A DNA stretch of 30,451 nucleotides, taken from assembly GCA_049970695.1 (NCBI GenBank), contig JBMFML010000012.1, positions 1-30,451 on the forward strand, written 5' to 3'. The notes under the pieces are model-generated. The model was not told where the DNA came from and made no database searches. It saw only the letters and a program-made list of their open reading frames with translations. The position numbers and the translations under genes were made by a program. Origin of the DNA: UBA285 sp049970695. Lineage in GTDB: Archaea > Thermoproteota > Thermoprotei_A > Sulfolobales > Desulfurococcaceae. Shown in pieces: positions 6,782 through 14,806 of the stretch (positions are counted from its first letter, which is position 1; each line of letters begins with the position of its first letter).

Positions 6782-8350
6782 CTAGCCCCCTATTCTCGCC
6801 GCAGTGGTTACTGCTACGGGCTGCTTTACTCTATTCAGCACGCGCGGTTCCAGCAGGCCCCTCTGAAGCTTCCTAATGCCAATGAGCGCTGCAAAGCCCA
6901 GTAGTGCGGAGAGGAGCTGGCGCACTACTGGGGGCGCTCCCGAGGTCAGGCGCCTTGAGAGGCGCCTTATCTTGGTCATGGCATCGTAGACTGCTAGTGC
7001 TACGAGCTCGAGGTTCCTGCCACTCGGCGCCAGCTCGCTGAACCTGAGGCCCTTCGCCCTCCTCAAGCTACCAGATGGAATGAACGGGAGGGGGAACACG
7101 AAGACGTCGTAGTGGCTCAGCCTCTCCACGAGCCTTATGTTGGCCTCGACATCCTCAGGCTCCTCGCCCGGCAGCCCAACTATTATTGTTGCGCACACCC
7201 ACCAGCCAGCTTCGTTGAGGACTACTACGGCGTCTTCAACAACCCTGGGCCACTCCTCGGCCTTGAACGGCTTGGGCTTGCCCGGCGCTATCTTGCTTAT
7301 GAGCCGGGGACTCGCGCTCTCAATACCGACTTGTATTATCGACTTCCTGCGCTCGCCCAGTCCAAGCACGTCGCCCGCTTTCTTTACGAGAGAGGGGTTA
7401 GACATTACCGTAGATGCCGTTGCAAAGTCCACTGAGACCTCCTCGACGCCGCGCAGCGACACGACCCTGCTCAGCAGGTCGAGGACCTTGTCTTCCCGGG
7501 GCTCGAGCCCAGAGGATCCGTACCTCAGGAAGTCCTCGGAGTGGAGCGTTATGCGCGTCTCGCCGCCTGCTAGGTTTACCTGGACTTCCCTTAGGATCTT
7601 GTCTACCGGTATGCTGCGGAACATTAGCAGCGTTGGGTTGCAGAACTTGCAGCCCCTGCCACAGCCCCTTGTTATCTCCACGAGGCCCCGCGAGGGCGTC
7701 CTAATTACTGGAATTTTGTCTGCGGGCACGGGCGGGCCCCTCACGTAGCGCGGCAGCGGCTCTCCGCGGAGGGCTTTGGCAAACAGCTCGGGGGCCACGC
7801 CCTCTCCCTCGCCCTCGACCACAGTGTCTATTCCGAGCCTGTCCTGGAGCCCGCTGTCCAGGATTTCCCACACGCCCTGCCCCCCGACAATAACCCTAAT
7901 GCTCTTTCTGTGCCTCCTTATCGCGGGGTGGTTCAAGAGCTTCATTGTAGCCCAAGACATGTAGGACTGCAGCCTCGCCTCCACGCCCATGAGCCAGAGC
8001 ACGGTCCTCAGAAGCGCCGTTCCATAGCTAATGCCGAGGGGGTCGAGGACCCCAATGCCAACAACCCTGGTCTCGGGGCCCACGGCTTCTCCAAGCCTCC
8101 TAGGGTCTGCGATGGCCACGTCGTCTCTGCTGAAGCCGGCCTCTAAGAGCGAGGCCTCTACTTTGCAGAGCCCGTACTGCGACGTCTTTGCCCTGCCGTG
8201 TCTACCGCTCTTAGTTGGGAACAAGAGCTCGCCTAGCACAGCGGGGAAGACGTCCATTGGAAGGGCAGAGGCGAAGCCTAGGTATGTCCCGTGGTAAGTG
8301 CCCACGAGGCCCTCATCGCCCGTCAGGACGATCTTAAAGCCCCCGAACAC
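6782..8350 (-). CDS. Radical SAM protein with N-terminal cobalamin-binding-like domain
   Basis: The 522-residue protein has an N-terminal Rossmann-like part (about residues 60-200, including the VIVGGQG loop typical of B12-binding-domain radical SAM proteins) and a radical SAM core beginning at about 220 with the 4Fe-4S motif C230-x3-C234-x2-C237 (RGCGRGCKFC). Downstream elements fit the SAM barrel: QVGIESASPRL and TIIVGLPGE. It is a COG1032-type enzyme; the reaction is not predictable from sequence. No DxHxxG cobalamin-histidine motif is evident, so cobalamin, if bound, would be base-off/His-off or absent. The C-terminal 70 residues are basic and partly hydrophobic. Start GTG at 8350, with GGTGGG eight bases upstream; a TATA-like GATAAG lies near 8385-8391. 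Confidence 0.8.
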   Translation of the reverse strand: MFGGFKIVLTGDEGLVGTYHGTYLGFASALPMDVFPAVLGELLFPTKSGRHGRAKTSQYGLCKVEASLLEAGFSRDDVAIADPRRLGEAVGPETRVVGIGVLDPLGISYGTALLRTVLWLMGVEARLQSYMSWATMKLLNHPAIRRHRKSIRVIVGGQGVWEILDSGLQDRLGIDTVVEGEGEGVAPELFAKALRGEPLPRYVRGPPVPADKIPVIRTPSRGLVEITRGCGRGCKFCNPTLLMFRSIPVDKILREVQVNLAGGETRITLHSEDFLRYGSSGLEPREDKVLDLLSRVVSLRGVEEVSVDFATASTVMSNPSLVKKAGDVLGLGERRKSIIQVGIESASPRLISKIAPGKPKPFKAEEWPRVVEDAVVVLNEAGWWVCATIIVGLPGEEPEDVEANIRLVERLSHYDVFVFPLPFIPSGSLRRAKGLRFSELAPSGRNLELVALAVYDAMTKIRRLSRRLTSGAPPVVRQLLSALLGFAALIGIRKLQRGLLEPRVLNRVKQPVAVTTAARIGG

Positions 8351-8454
8351 GGGCCCACCTGTGTTAAGGTATCTGCGCGGTTCTTATCAGCTTTTCCAGC
8401 ACTCGCTAAGTGTTATTTGCGGGCAGCTCGGCTACAGCACAGGGGGGCTTGGAG

Positions 8455-8982
8455 TTGGTCGAGCGCGCCCTATTCATAGGCAGGTTTCAGCCGTTTCACA
8501 ACGGGCACTTGCACTCGGTTGAGCACATACTGGAGCGCTTCGACGAAGTAGTCGTGGTAGTGGCCGCTGCACAGTACAGCTACACCATTGACAACCCCTT
8601 CACAGCAGGCGAGAGGATAGAGATGATCAAGGCAGGGCTTGGGGGGCTCTACGAAAGGGCGTACGTAGTCCCCGTGGACAACGTGCCGAGCAACTACGAG
8701 TGGCCTAGGCACGTCATGTCCTACGTGCCGCGCGCAACCACTGTCTACAGCAACAACAAGCTGGTTAAAATGCTCTTCGAGTCCTACGGAGTGGAAGTCC
8801 GCGAAACCCCGGTGCTGCCGGGAGTTAGTGGAACCCTAGTTAGGAGGCTAATGGCCGAGGGCGGTAACTGGGAGCAGCTGGTCCCGCCCGGCGTTGCAAG
8901 GGTGATCAAGGAAATCAGGGGCGTCGAGAGAGTGAGAGAGCTCTGGAGGGCCTCGCCGAGGATACCCGGTGAGAGGTTTTGA
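8455..8982 (+). CDS. nadM: Nicotinamide-nucleotide adenylyltransferase (archaeal NMNAT)
   Basis: Transfers AMP from ATP to nicotinamide mononucleotide to form NAD. The N-terminal nucleotidyltransferase loop reads GRFQPFHNGH, with the catalytic HxGH at residues 15-18, and the C-terminal SGTLVRRL stands for the second ATP-binding motif (ISSTxIR type). With TTG at 8455 the protein is 175 residues, the normal size of archaeal NMNAT; the frame is open back to a GTG at 8410 but that would add an unconserved extension. AGGGGGG at 8441-8447 and GGAG just before the TTG support the later start. It is the first gene of an operon: its TGA overlaps the start of the CinA-domain gene. Confidence 0.9.
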   Translation: MVERALFIGRFQPFHNGHLHSVEHILERFDEVVVVVAAAQYSYTIDNPFTAGERIEMIKAGLGGLYERAYVVPVDNVPSNYEWPRHVMSYVPRATTVYSNNKLVKMLFESYGVEVRETPVLPGVSGTLVRRLMAEGGNWEQLVPPGVARVIKEIRGVERVRELWRASPRIPGERF

Positions 8983-9734
8983 AAGCGCGCGCAGCCATAG
9001 TCGTAGTAGGCTCGGAAATACTCAGAGGAGTAGTCCAGGACACGAACTCCCACTACCTGGCTAAGAGGCTCACGGAGCTGGGCTTCAGCGTCACTAGGAT
9101 CATAGCCGTCCCAGACTCCCACGAAGACATTGCGTGGGCTCTTAGAGAGTCCATGAGTGCTGCCGACGTAGTAGTGGCGACCGGCGGCCTGGGCTTCACG
9201 AGGGACGACATAACGCTGGAAGCTGCAGCAGCGGTCCTGGGCAGGAGGCTCGTGCTGAGCGCCGAGGCGCTTGAAATGGTGAAGTCTCGCGTCTCGGGCG
9301 AAGTGACGTACCAGGTGAAGGCTGCCTACATTCCCGAGGGCTCCAAGCCCCTGTACAACCCCGTGGGCGTCTCGCCAGGCGTATACCTCAGGGTTGGCGA
9401 AAAGCACCTGTTCTTCCTGCCTGGAGTCCCGCGCGAAATGGTAGGCGTGTTCGAGGAGTCGGTGGTGCCACTACTGCTAAAAGCCTTCGGCGGCGCCTTC
9501 TCGAAGACCATTACTGTTGTGACGAGGCACGAGAGGGAGGCCGAGGTAGACGAGCTAATAGCACCGCTGAGGAGCAAGTACCCCGACGTCTACTTCAAGA
9601 CCCACGCCACAACGCCTGTGAGGCTCAGCGTGACCATAACAGCCGAGTCCAGGGAGGAGCTGGAGGAGAAGTGCGAGAGGGTAGTGAGGGACTTGAAGTC
9701 TGCTCTGAGAGTCGAAAGGGTAGAAGCCGGCTAG
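8979..9734 (+). CDS. CinA N-terminal-type molybdopterin-binding-fold protein (COG1058)
   Basis: The 251-residue protein matches the CinA N-terminal (MoCF-biosynthesis fold) family over its length: VVVGSEILRGVVQDTNSHYLAKRL at the start, the loop VVATGGLGFTRDDIT at about residues 65-79, and FFLPGVPREM near 145. Members related to bacterial CinA have ADP-ribose pyrophosphatase activity in NAD turnover; the C-terminal NMN deamidase domain is absent here. Its place directly behind nadM, with a TTGA overlap at 8979-8982 and GGTGA six bases before the TTG, supports a role in pyridine-nucleotide recycling; that role is inferred. A molybdopterin role is possible but no molybdenum genes are nearby. Confidence 0.85.
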   Translation: MKARAAIVVVGSEILRGVVQDTNSHYLAKRLTELGFSVTRIIAVPDSHEDIAWALRESMSAADVVVATGGLGFTRDDITLEAAAAVLGRRLVLSAEALEMVKSRVSGEVTYQVKAAYIPEGSKPLYNPVGVSPGVYLRVGEKHLFFLPGVPREMVGVFEESVVPLLLKAFGGAFSKTITVVTRHEREAEVDELIAPLRSKYPDVYFKTHATTPVRLSVTITAESREELEEKCERVVRDLKSALRVERVEAG

Positions 9735-9751
9735 TAAGAGGCCTCAGCGAG

Positions 9752-10411
9752 TTGAACGTGGAGAAGGTCAGGCAAGTAGTACTTGAGTGGTGCTCCGAGA
9801 ACTGCGACTTCGAGCTCCCGTGGAGGCGTGCCAGAAGCCCCTGGCTAGTCCTCCTAGCAGAGCTCCTACTGAGGAAGACCACTACTAAGCAAGTCGCAAA
9901 GGTCTACGAAAAAGTCGTGGAAGAGCTAAGCAGCCCCAGTGCCGTTGCCTCCAAGGACGTTGGAGAGCTCGAAGAGCTCTTGAAACCCCTTGGAATGGAG
10001 CATAGGCGAGCAAGGCTCTTCAAGCGGCTTGCCGAGTACCTGCTACAGAAGCACGGCGGCTCCGTGCCGTGCAGCGAAGACGAGCTACTGGAGATCCCGG
10101 GCGTCGGCAAGTACGCCGCCTCGGTAGTACTGCTAGTGGCCTGCAACGAGCCCAGGCCTTTGCTCGACACCAATACTAGCCGCGTCCTCTCCAGGCTGGC
10201 AGGGCTTCGGCAAGTAGGCCAGGACCCGTACAAGGATCCAGCTCTGCTAGGCCTGGCCTGGGAGCTCACCCCCAGAAACCCCGAGGAAGCAAGGCTCTTC
10301 TGGCTGGGGCTGCTGGACCTCGGGAGGAAAGTCTGTAAGAAGAGGAAGCCCCTGTGCAGCGAGTGCCCCCTGAGCAGCCTCTGCCTCGCTAGGAGGCAGG
10401 GCAGGATCTAG
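9752..10411 (+). CDS. HhH-GPD DNA glycosylase, Mig thymine-mismatch type, with 4Fe-4S cluster
   Basis: A base-excision repair enzyme. From TTG 9752 it is 219 residues, the size of Mig.MthI. It has the helix-hairpin-helix IPGVGKY with Tyr at about residue 121, the position that is Lys in endonuclease III, Ser in MutY and Tyr in the thymine glycosylase Mig; the catalytic Asp at about 139 (LLDTNTSRV); and the cluster loop C195-x6-C202-x2-C205-x5-C211. AELLLRKTTTKQV also resembles Mig. It probably removes T from T/G (and U from U/G) mismatches made by 5-methylcytosine or cytosine deamination. The frame is open upstream into the previous gene (to 9671), so GTG 9758 or TTG 9752 is preferred. It follows the CinA-domain gene by 17 bases. 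Confidence 0.85.
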   Translation: MNVEKVRQVVLEWCSENCDFELPWRRARSPWLVLLAELLLRKTTTKQVAKVYEKVVEELSSPSAVASKDVGELEELLKPLGMEHRRARLFKRLAEYLLQKHGGSVPCSEDELLEIPGVGKYAASVVLLVACNEPRPLLDTNTSRVLSRLAGLRQVGQDPYKDPALLGLAWELTPRNPEEARLFWLGLLDLGRKVCKKRKPLCSECPLSSLCLARRQGRI

Positions 10412-10642
10412 TGCTCGCCTAGACTTCTACGAGCTCTCCCGGCGACTCCGAGGTAGTTCCTCAGGTACTCGAGAGCCCTGAGCCTATATGGCTTCAACAA
10501 GCTTGTACTCCAGAATAAGCTGGCAGTACTGCTCCAGGCCGAACACTGCTAAATCGGCTTCTCCCTCGTTTAGAAGCCCCGCGGCATTCCTGAGAAAGAC
10601 CTCGGCTCTTTTTCTCAGTACTTCTGCTTCCCCAAAGCTCAC
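10408..10642 (-). pseudogene. HEPN-domain gene fragment, frameshifted and truncated
   Basis: On the minus strand GTG at 10642 opens a 52-codon frame ending at TAG 10484. Its translation has the N-terminal helices of a HEPN domain: AEVLRKRAEVFLRNAAGLLNEG followed by ADLAVFGLEQYCQLILEYKL, where archaeal HEPN proteins have a DLAAFxAEQxxQLxLK pattern. A shift of one base past the stop lets helix-like coding continue (RLRALEYLRNYLG) to a TAG at 10408, at the end of the glycosylase gene. The catalytic Rx4-6H region is not seen. No ribosome binding site precedes the GTG. I take it as a decayed HEPN gene, not a working small protein. Confidence 0.6.
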
Positions 10643-10678
10643 GAGCAACCAGCTTACAGAGTGCTTTGTAGCGCGGCT

Positions 10679-12001
10679 TTAATTAACCTTGAGGTCCTGC
10701 AAAGCCGTGCTCGAGTGCTGCGCGTTCTCGCAGCGTGCTAAGGCATTAAGGGCCGTGGCTGCCATGACTCCGAGTAGCAGCGCGTTTCGAGCCATGGCAG
10801 TCCACTGAACGGGGCTACTGAGAGTCCACGGATTGAACTCTACTGGCAGCCCGAGGAGCCTCCTGATATCGGCGTCTTTGAAGAAGAGGAGGATTATAGC
10901 GGCGTTCAGAGCGTCCGCCGCTGCGTAGGCCTTCAAGAGGTCGCCTGGTAGGAGTAGTAGTGAAAGGGGGGCGAGCATCAGCATCATCTGAGGCGAGAAC
11001 ACGTAGTTGAGGACTACGAGGGAGTAGAGCGAGAGCAGCAAGTAGCCCTCGAGGCGCTGGCACGGGTTTAGGAGCCTCGAGCGGGTCATGAACAGCCACG
11101 TGAGCACTAAGAAGCCCACGAAGGAAAGCCTGTGGACGTCGCTGTGTATGTCTCTCTCCACGATCATGTATATGCAGTTTTCGCAGTACCAGCTGGCGTG
11201 GTGCTGCAGGAAGTCCACGAAGCCCTGCCAAGACGCCGCAGCCACTAAGGCGAAGGCGCCTCCGGCCACGGCCAGCGTGCCTGCAAGCAAGGCATTCCTC
11301 TCCTTTCTAAGCCCCTGCACGTCGAGCTCGAAGACGAGCCAGGCGGGAATCCCCACAGTTAGGAGCTTTGATGCCGCCGAGAGCCCGAAGAAAACGCCGC
11401 TCCTCGCATAGCGCTTCTTGTAGTACTCGTAGAGCCCTGCCGTGGCGAAGAGCGCGGCCAGCACATCCCAGTTGTAAATCAAGTAGACAAGTACTGAGGG
11501 GAGCGCTGCCAGTAGTAGAATCCTGCGCCTCGACATGCCCAGCCTCCAGGCGTAGGCAAGCAGTAGCGCGTAGGAGGCGCCGAGGACTGCTGACTGAGCG
11601 TAGTAGTGCACTCTAGCGGCAATGTCCAAGAACTCCCTGTACGAAGCGGGCTTGTAGCTGCCTGCTACTTTGAAGCCGAGGCACGTAGTGGCATACCACA
11701 AGAGGCCTGTTAGCGGTGGGTACTCGTACTTGTAGTGGACGTAGGGCATGGGGCACCAGCTCCTAGTGGCAGCGAAGTCCACGTAGAGCTCCCGGCTGAA
11801 CCACCTGTCTGGCTTCTCGAACGTGGGGTAGAAGACGCCGTAGACTACGTCGCTGTACTTAAAGCCCCAGTTGCCCAGTAGCGTGGGCGTTGAGGGGTCG
11901 TGAATGTATAGCGAGGCCGCATAAACAGCGGCGGCTACCACTGCAACAGCTACTACCCAGAGCCTCTCCGCCGCCGGCTTCCTAGCCAATAAGAACACCA
12001 C
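10679..12001 (-). CDS. GT-C fold membrane glycosyltransferase (GT87/DUF2029-like)
   Basis: The 440-residue protein has about ten membrane helices. An acidic residue in the first outer loop (YSDVVYGVFYPTF) and the YEYPPLTGLLWY motif are characteristic of GT-C glycosyltransferases of the DUF2029/GT87 and mannosyltransferase group, which use polyprenyl-phosphate sugars and act at the outer face of the membrane. NWDVLAALF in a later helix is also typical. Donor and acceptor are unknown; cell-surface glycolipid or glycoprotein building is the likely context. Start GTG 12001 lies nine bases after the stop of the DUF998 gene, so the two are probably co-transcribed. Confidence 0.75.
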   Translation of the reverse strand: MVFLLARKPAAERLWVVAVAVVAAAVYAASLYIHDPSTPTLLGNWGFKYSDVVYGVFYPTFEKPDRWFSRELYVDFAATRSWCPMPYVHYKYEYPPLTGLLWYATTCLGFKVAGSYKPASYREFLDIAARVHYYAQSAVLGASYALLLAYAWRLGMSRRRILLLAALPSVLVYLIYNWDVLAALFATAGLYEYYKKRYARSGVFFGLSAASKLLTVGIPAWLVFELDVQGLRKERNALLAGTLAVAGGAFALVAAASWQGFVDFLQHHASWYCENCIYMIVERDIHSDVHRLSFVGFLVLTWLFMTRSRLLNPCQRLEGYLLLSLYSLVVLNYVFSPQMMLMLAPLSLLLLPGDLLKAYAAADALNAAIILLFFKDADIRRLLGLPVEFNPWTLSSPVQWTAMARNALLLGVMAATALNALARCENAQHSSTALQDLKVN

Positions 12002-12010
12002 TGCGCCCTG

Positions 12011-12604
12011 CTACGCGCCAAGCTGGCTCTTAGCAGGTACTTCAATGGCTTTGAAGCACGCGTGAAAGTACACGGGGAGGGCGGCAATAACCGAGACAAG
12101 CTCTGGTACTGCAGCTCCTCTGGGGGTTTTGTAGGCCAAGTGGGCAATCCACGACGCGAGGGCAGCGGTGAAGAGGGCCAGTGCAGCTATCCTCAGCTTA
12201 GCCGACTTTGAGGCAAATCCGTAGTAGAGCACGGCAGCTCCGAGCAGGGCGAAGAAGAGGACTGACACGGCGAAGTGCAGCCTTCCGTAGACCTCGTCGA
12301 AGACGGCTACTAGTATTAGTGCGTAGCCATCTAGGGCCAGTATGGCTGCCAGGGTTTTCGAGAGCCTTGTAAGCAGCTTCACTGCCACTATGGACATCAA
12401 CAGGCCTCCAAGCGAGAGCCCGGTGTTGAACACCGGTGCCACTGCGCTCCTAGTAGCGTGGCCCAAGTCGCTGAGCGCGTTGCTAAACACGTCGAACCAC
12501 CCGGAGAGCGCTGCTGCTACTGCAATAGCCGCTAGAGGAGCTGCAACAGAGGAAATGACCAGTGCAAGCCCGAGAGCCTTCTCAGAAGCCACTCTAGCCA
12601 CCAC
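12011..12604 (-). CDS. DUF998 family membrane protein
   Basis: The 197-residue protein has about six membrane helices and the DUF998 hallmark NALSDLGHA near residue 42, followed by the APVFNTGLSLGG helix start and the HFAVSVLFF segment. The function of the family is unknown. The first codon of two adjacent GTG codons at 12604-12599 lies about 27 bases from a TATA (CCTTTAAGCC), so the transcript may be leaderless. It leads a two-gene operon with the GT-C glycosyltransferase. Confidence 0.8.
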   Translation of the reverse strand: MVARVASEKALGLALVISSVAAPLAAIAVAAALSGWFDVFSNALSDLGHATRSAVAPVFNTGLSLGGLLMSIVAVKLLTRLSKTLAAILALDGYALILVAVFDEVYGRLHFAVSVLFFALLGAAVLYYGFASKSAKLRIAALALFTAALASWIAHLAYKTPRGAAVPELVSVIAALPVYFHACFKAIEVPAKSQLGA

Positions 12605-12625
12605 ATCGTTGAAGGCCCGAGCGGG

Positions 12626-12637
12626 CTTAAAGGCGTT
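12626..12637 (-). promoter_or_regulatory. TATA element of the DUF998 operon
   Basis: GCCTTTAAGCCC in the coding sense is centred about 27 bases before the GTG at 12604, the distance from a TATA box to the start of transcription. A leaderless mRNA is therefore likely. Confidence 0.5.
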
Positions 12638-12656
12638 GCTCAGCCGGCGCCCAGAG

Positions 12657-13484
12657 TCACTCCCCGGCTGCGTCGCCTGCGAAGCCCGGCCTGCAGGTAA
12701 GCCCGTACTCCCTGCACAGTTCTAGCACCATGCTGCGCACTCTCCTCAGCCACTCGAAAGACGTGGCCTGCTCGGCTGCAGCCTTGAGGGGGTGGCCTGG
12801 GCTGTGCATGAATGGCTTAACGCGGAGTGGATCGTAGTATAGGACGGAGCCCGTCTCCGAAGCAAGCTCAGCTACGCTCTTGGCAGTTGCGTAGTCGTCG
12901 TTCAAGCCGGGTATAATGGGGCCGTAGAACACCCACGTCTTAATGCCCGCCTTGCTGAGCTTCTTCAAGGCCTCGGCCCTGGCAGCCGGCGGCGGGGCCT
13001 TGGGCTCTATGTTCTTTGCAACCTCGCTCCTGAGGGTTGTTATAGTGAAGCCCACGTCTACGAGCTTTTTGTAGCTCGCCAGGACGTCTAGGTCTCTGAG
13101 GACAAGCGGGTTTTTTGTCTGAATACTCACGGGGAAGCCGTGTCTCAGCAGTACTTCAATGCTTTTCCTAGTAATCTTGTAGACGGCCTCTACGGGCTGG
13201 TAGGCATCGGTAATGGTCCCCACGCCGACTACGCCGGGCTTCAGCCTCTTCACCTCGTCCTCGAGCACGCTCGGCAAGTTCACCTTGACGACCACCACGC
13301 TGCCCCAGTTCTTGCTGGCCCTCTCGTCCCTCGTGTAGAGCCTGGCATAGCAGTAGACGCAGCCGTGGCCGCAGCCTAAGTAGGGGTTTAAGGCGTACTC
13401 GATGTCGGGAAGGCCGCTCTTCGAGAGGCCCGACTTTACCCTCGCGTAGTAGACGACAAGCCCCCTAAACCTCAGCTCGAGCAC
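12657..13484 (-). CDS. SPL-like radical SAM protein (COG1533)
   Basis: The 275-residue protein carries the radical SAM cluster motif C38-x3-C42-x2-C45 inside NPYLGCGHGCVYCYAR, the signature of the spore-photoproduct-lyase-like family, and SIQTKNPLVLRDLD and VGFTITT further on, where this family keeps its barrel strands. Archaeal members are annotated as predicted DNA repair photolyase-like enzymes, but their substrate is not established. Its GTG start (13484) lies seven bases beyond the stop of the Nre gene, so the two form an operon, which supports a link with DNA repair. Confidence 0.85.
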   Translation of the reverse strand: MLELRFRGLVVYYARVKSGLSKSGLPDIEYALNPYLGCGHGCVYCYARLYTRDERASKNWGSVVVVKVNLPSVLEDEVKRLKPGVVGVGTITDAYQPVEAVYKITRKSIEVLLRHGFPVSIQTKNPLVLRDLDVLASYKKLVDVGFTITTLRSEVAKNIEPKAPPPAARAEALKKLSKAGIKTWVFYGPIIPGLNDDYATAKSVAELASETGSVLYYDPLRVKPFMHSPGHPLKAAAEQATSFEWLRRVRSMVLELCREYGLTCRPGFAGDAAGE

Positions 13485-13490
13485 CCGCTC

Positions 13491-14735
13491 TCAGCTCTTT
13501 CTGAAAAACTCCTCTATTCTCCTCGTAGAGGCAAGCCTCTTGAGGAGCTTTGAAGAGCTAAACCACTTCTTGCAGCCAAGCCTCGTGGACTTGTCCAAGT
13601 GCTCGCAGACCTCTCTGAGGCTGCTTGCCCTGAGCACGGGGCCCTTCTTGAACATTTCTCTGCAGGACTCCCTCACAAACCACACTCCAATTGGCAGGTT
13701 GAAGCCGGGGTATATCTCGCGGAGGAGAATAGCGGTTGCCTGGCGCCTCGCCGAGTAGAGGTACTCGAGTGTTGCAAGCATGCTCGCGTAGTAGCAGCCT
13801 CCAATGCTTGGGTAGGTGGTCCTGCCGAAGTAGTCTTCGTAGTCTCCCTCGACGACAACGCCCATTCCGCCTGGATTCCACGTCGAGCCAGGCCACCAGG
13901 CCTCCATCCACTCATAGCTCCACTTGGCCGGGTAGAGTATGCCCACGAAGAGGTTGTCGTGGATCCTGTGCTCGAAGACGAGGATTTCGCTGACTGGCTC
14001 GTACTCCTTTACGCTCTTCAGCAGGTACCTGCTCAGCATGCTATCCACGGCCGTTATGCTCCAGCGCGTGGGAACGAGCCTCCTCTGCCCCTTAACTCCC
14101 AGGGCTCCAATGCTCAGGGCCTTCTGCACGTGGGATACCGGCACTCCAGACTCGTACAGGTAGACAACGGCCTCGGCTGCCGGCATGTCCGTGTCGTAGT
14201 ACGCCTTTTCGAGGGGCCTCGGTATCTTGGGCTCTCCGAGGACTCTCAGCTGGTAGAGCGGCGCTCTGGGGCCTTGCGGGGGCTCGTGCTCGTTCAGCGT
14301 TATGATAGGCCGGGGCCTCTTCTCGAGAACCATTCTCACGTCTACCGGCTGGCTGCTCAGCACGAGGAGCCTGACTTCCTCGAGGAGGTCGTCTTCGGGC
14401 TTCCTCACGTCGTACTGCCTATACCCGGTTATCAGCGTCCACCTGTACTCTAGGATGTCTTCTATTCTCGCAGAAGACCACATCTCTGGGTAGTCGAAGA
14501 GCCTCGTGTCGCCAGTAACTGGGGGTACCGAGGGCCCTGCCCTGACGTGGGGATACCCCACCCTCCCGACAAAGACGGCGGGCGGCGTAGAGCCCTCAAC
14601 TACGTTTGAGGAGTACGCAGGCCTCAAGCTCGCGAGAGCACGCGCCCTAGCTATAATGGGGCAGTAGGCGAGCCCGCAGAGCCCCCTGCCCCGGCAGAGA
14701 ACGCAGAGGCTCGGGTCAATAGGCAATACAACCAC
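13491..14735 (-). CDS. nreA: Nre family DNA repair protein (NreA-like)
   Basis: The 414-residue protein starts with a four-cysteine zinc-binding motif (C11-x2-C14-x5-C20-x4-C25) and follows the archaeal Nre family (COG1602, DUF650/DUF651) through the TPPAVFVGRVGYP, WSITAVDS and WEAWWPG-like WMEAWWPGS segments and the GGCYYASMLATLEYL segment. Haloarchaeal Nre proteins take part in DNA damage resistance and bind PCNA through a C-terminal PIP motif. Here the last residues RRIEEFFRKS form a PIP-like Ile-x-x-Phe-Phe without the usual Gln. Start GTG 14735 is about 46 bases from a TTTATAA element. It is the first gene of an operon with the SPL-like protein. Confidence 0.88.
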   Translation of the reverse strand: MVVLPIDPSLCVLCRGRGLCGLAYCPIIARARALASLRPAYSSNVVEGSTPPAVFVGRVGYPHVRAGPSVPPVTGDTRLFDYPEMWSSARIEDILEYRWTLITGYRQYDVRKPEDDLLEEVRLLVLSSQPVDVRMVLEKRPRPIITLNEHEPPQGPRAPLYQLRVLGEPKIPRPLEKAYYDTDMPAAEAVVYLYESGVPVSHVQKALSIGALGVKGQRRLVPTRWSITAVDSMLSRYLLKSVKEYEPVSEILVFEHRIHDNLFVGILYPAKWSYEWMEAWWPGSTWNPGGMGVVVEGDYEDYFGRTTYPSIGGCYYASMLATLEYLYSARRQATAILLREIYPGFNLPIGVWFVRESCREMFKKGPVLRASSLREVCEHLDKSTRLGCKKWFSSSKLLKRLASTRRIEEFFRKS

Positions 14736-14775
14736 GTCTAAGCAAGCCTACTGAGATGTATTTCAGGTACTTCCT

Positions 14776-14785
14776 CGTTATAAAG
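14776..14785 (-). promoter_or_regulatory. TATA element of the Nre operon
   Basis: CTTTATAACG in the coding sense lies 46 bases before the GTG start, giving a predicted leader of about 19 bases. Confidence 0.55.
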
Positions 14786-14806
14786 AGCCGGCTCGGAGGA
14801 GCCCTT

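Noticed and set aside
13599..14453. Long plus-strand open frame (284 codons) opposite the Nre gene.
   Set aside because: It is the antisense of a well-supported gene; high GC and codon bias give long antisense frames, and the translation matches no family.
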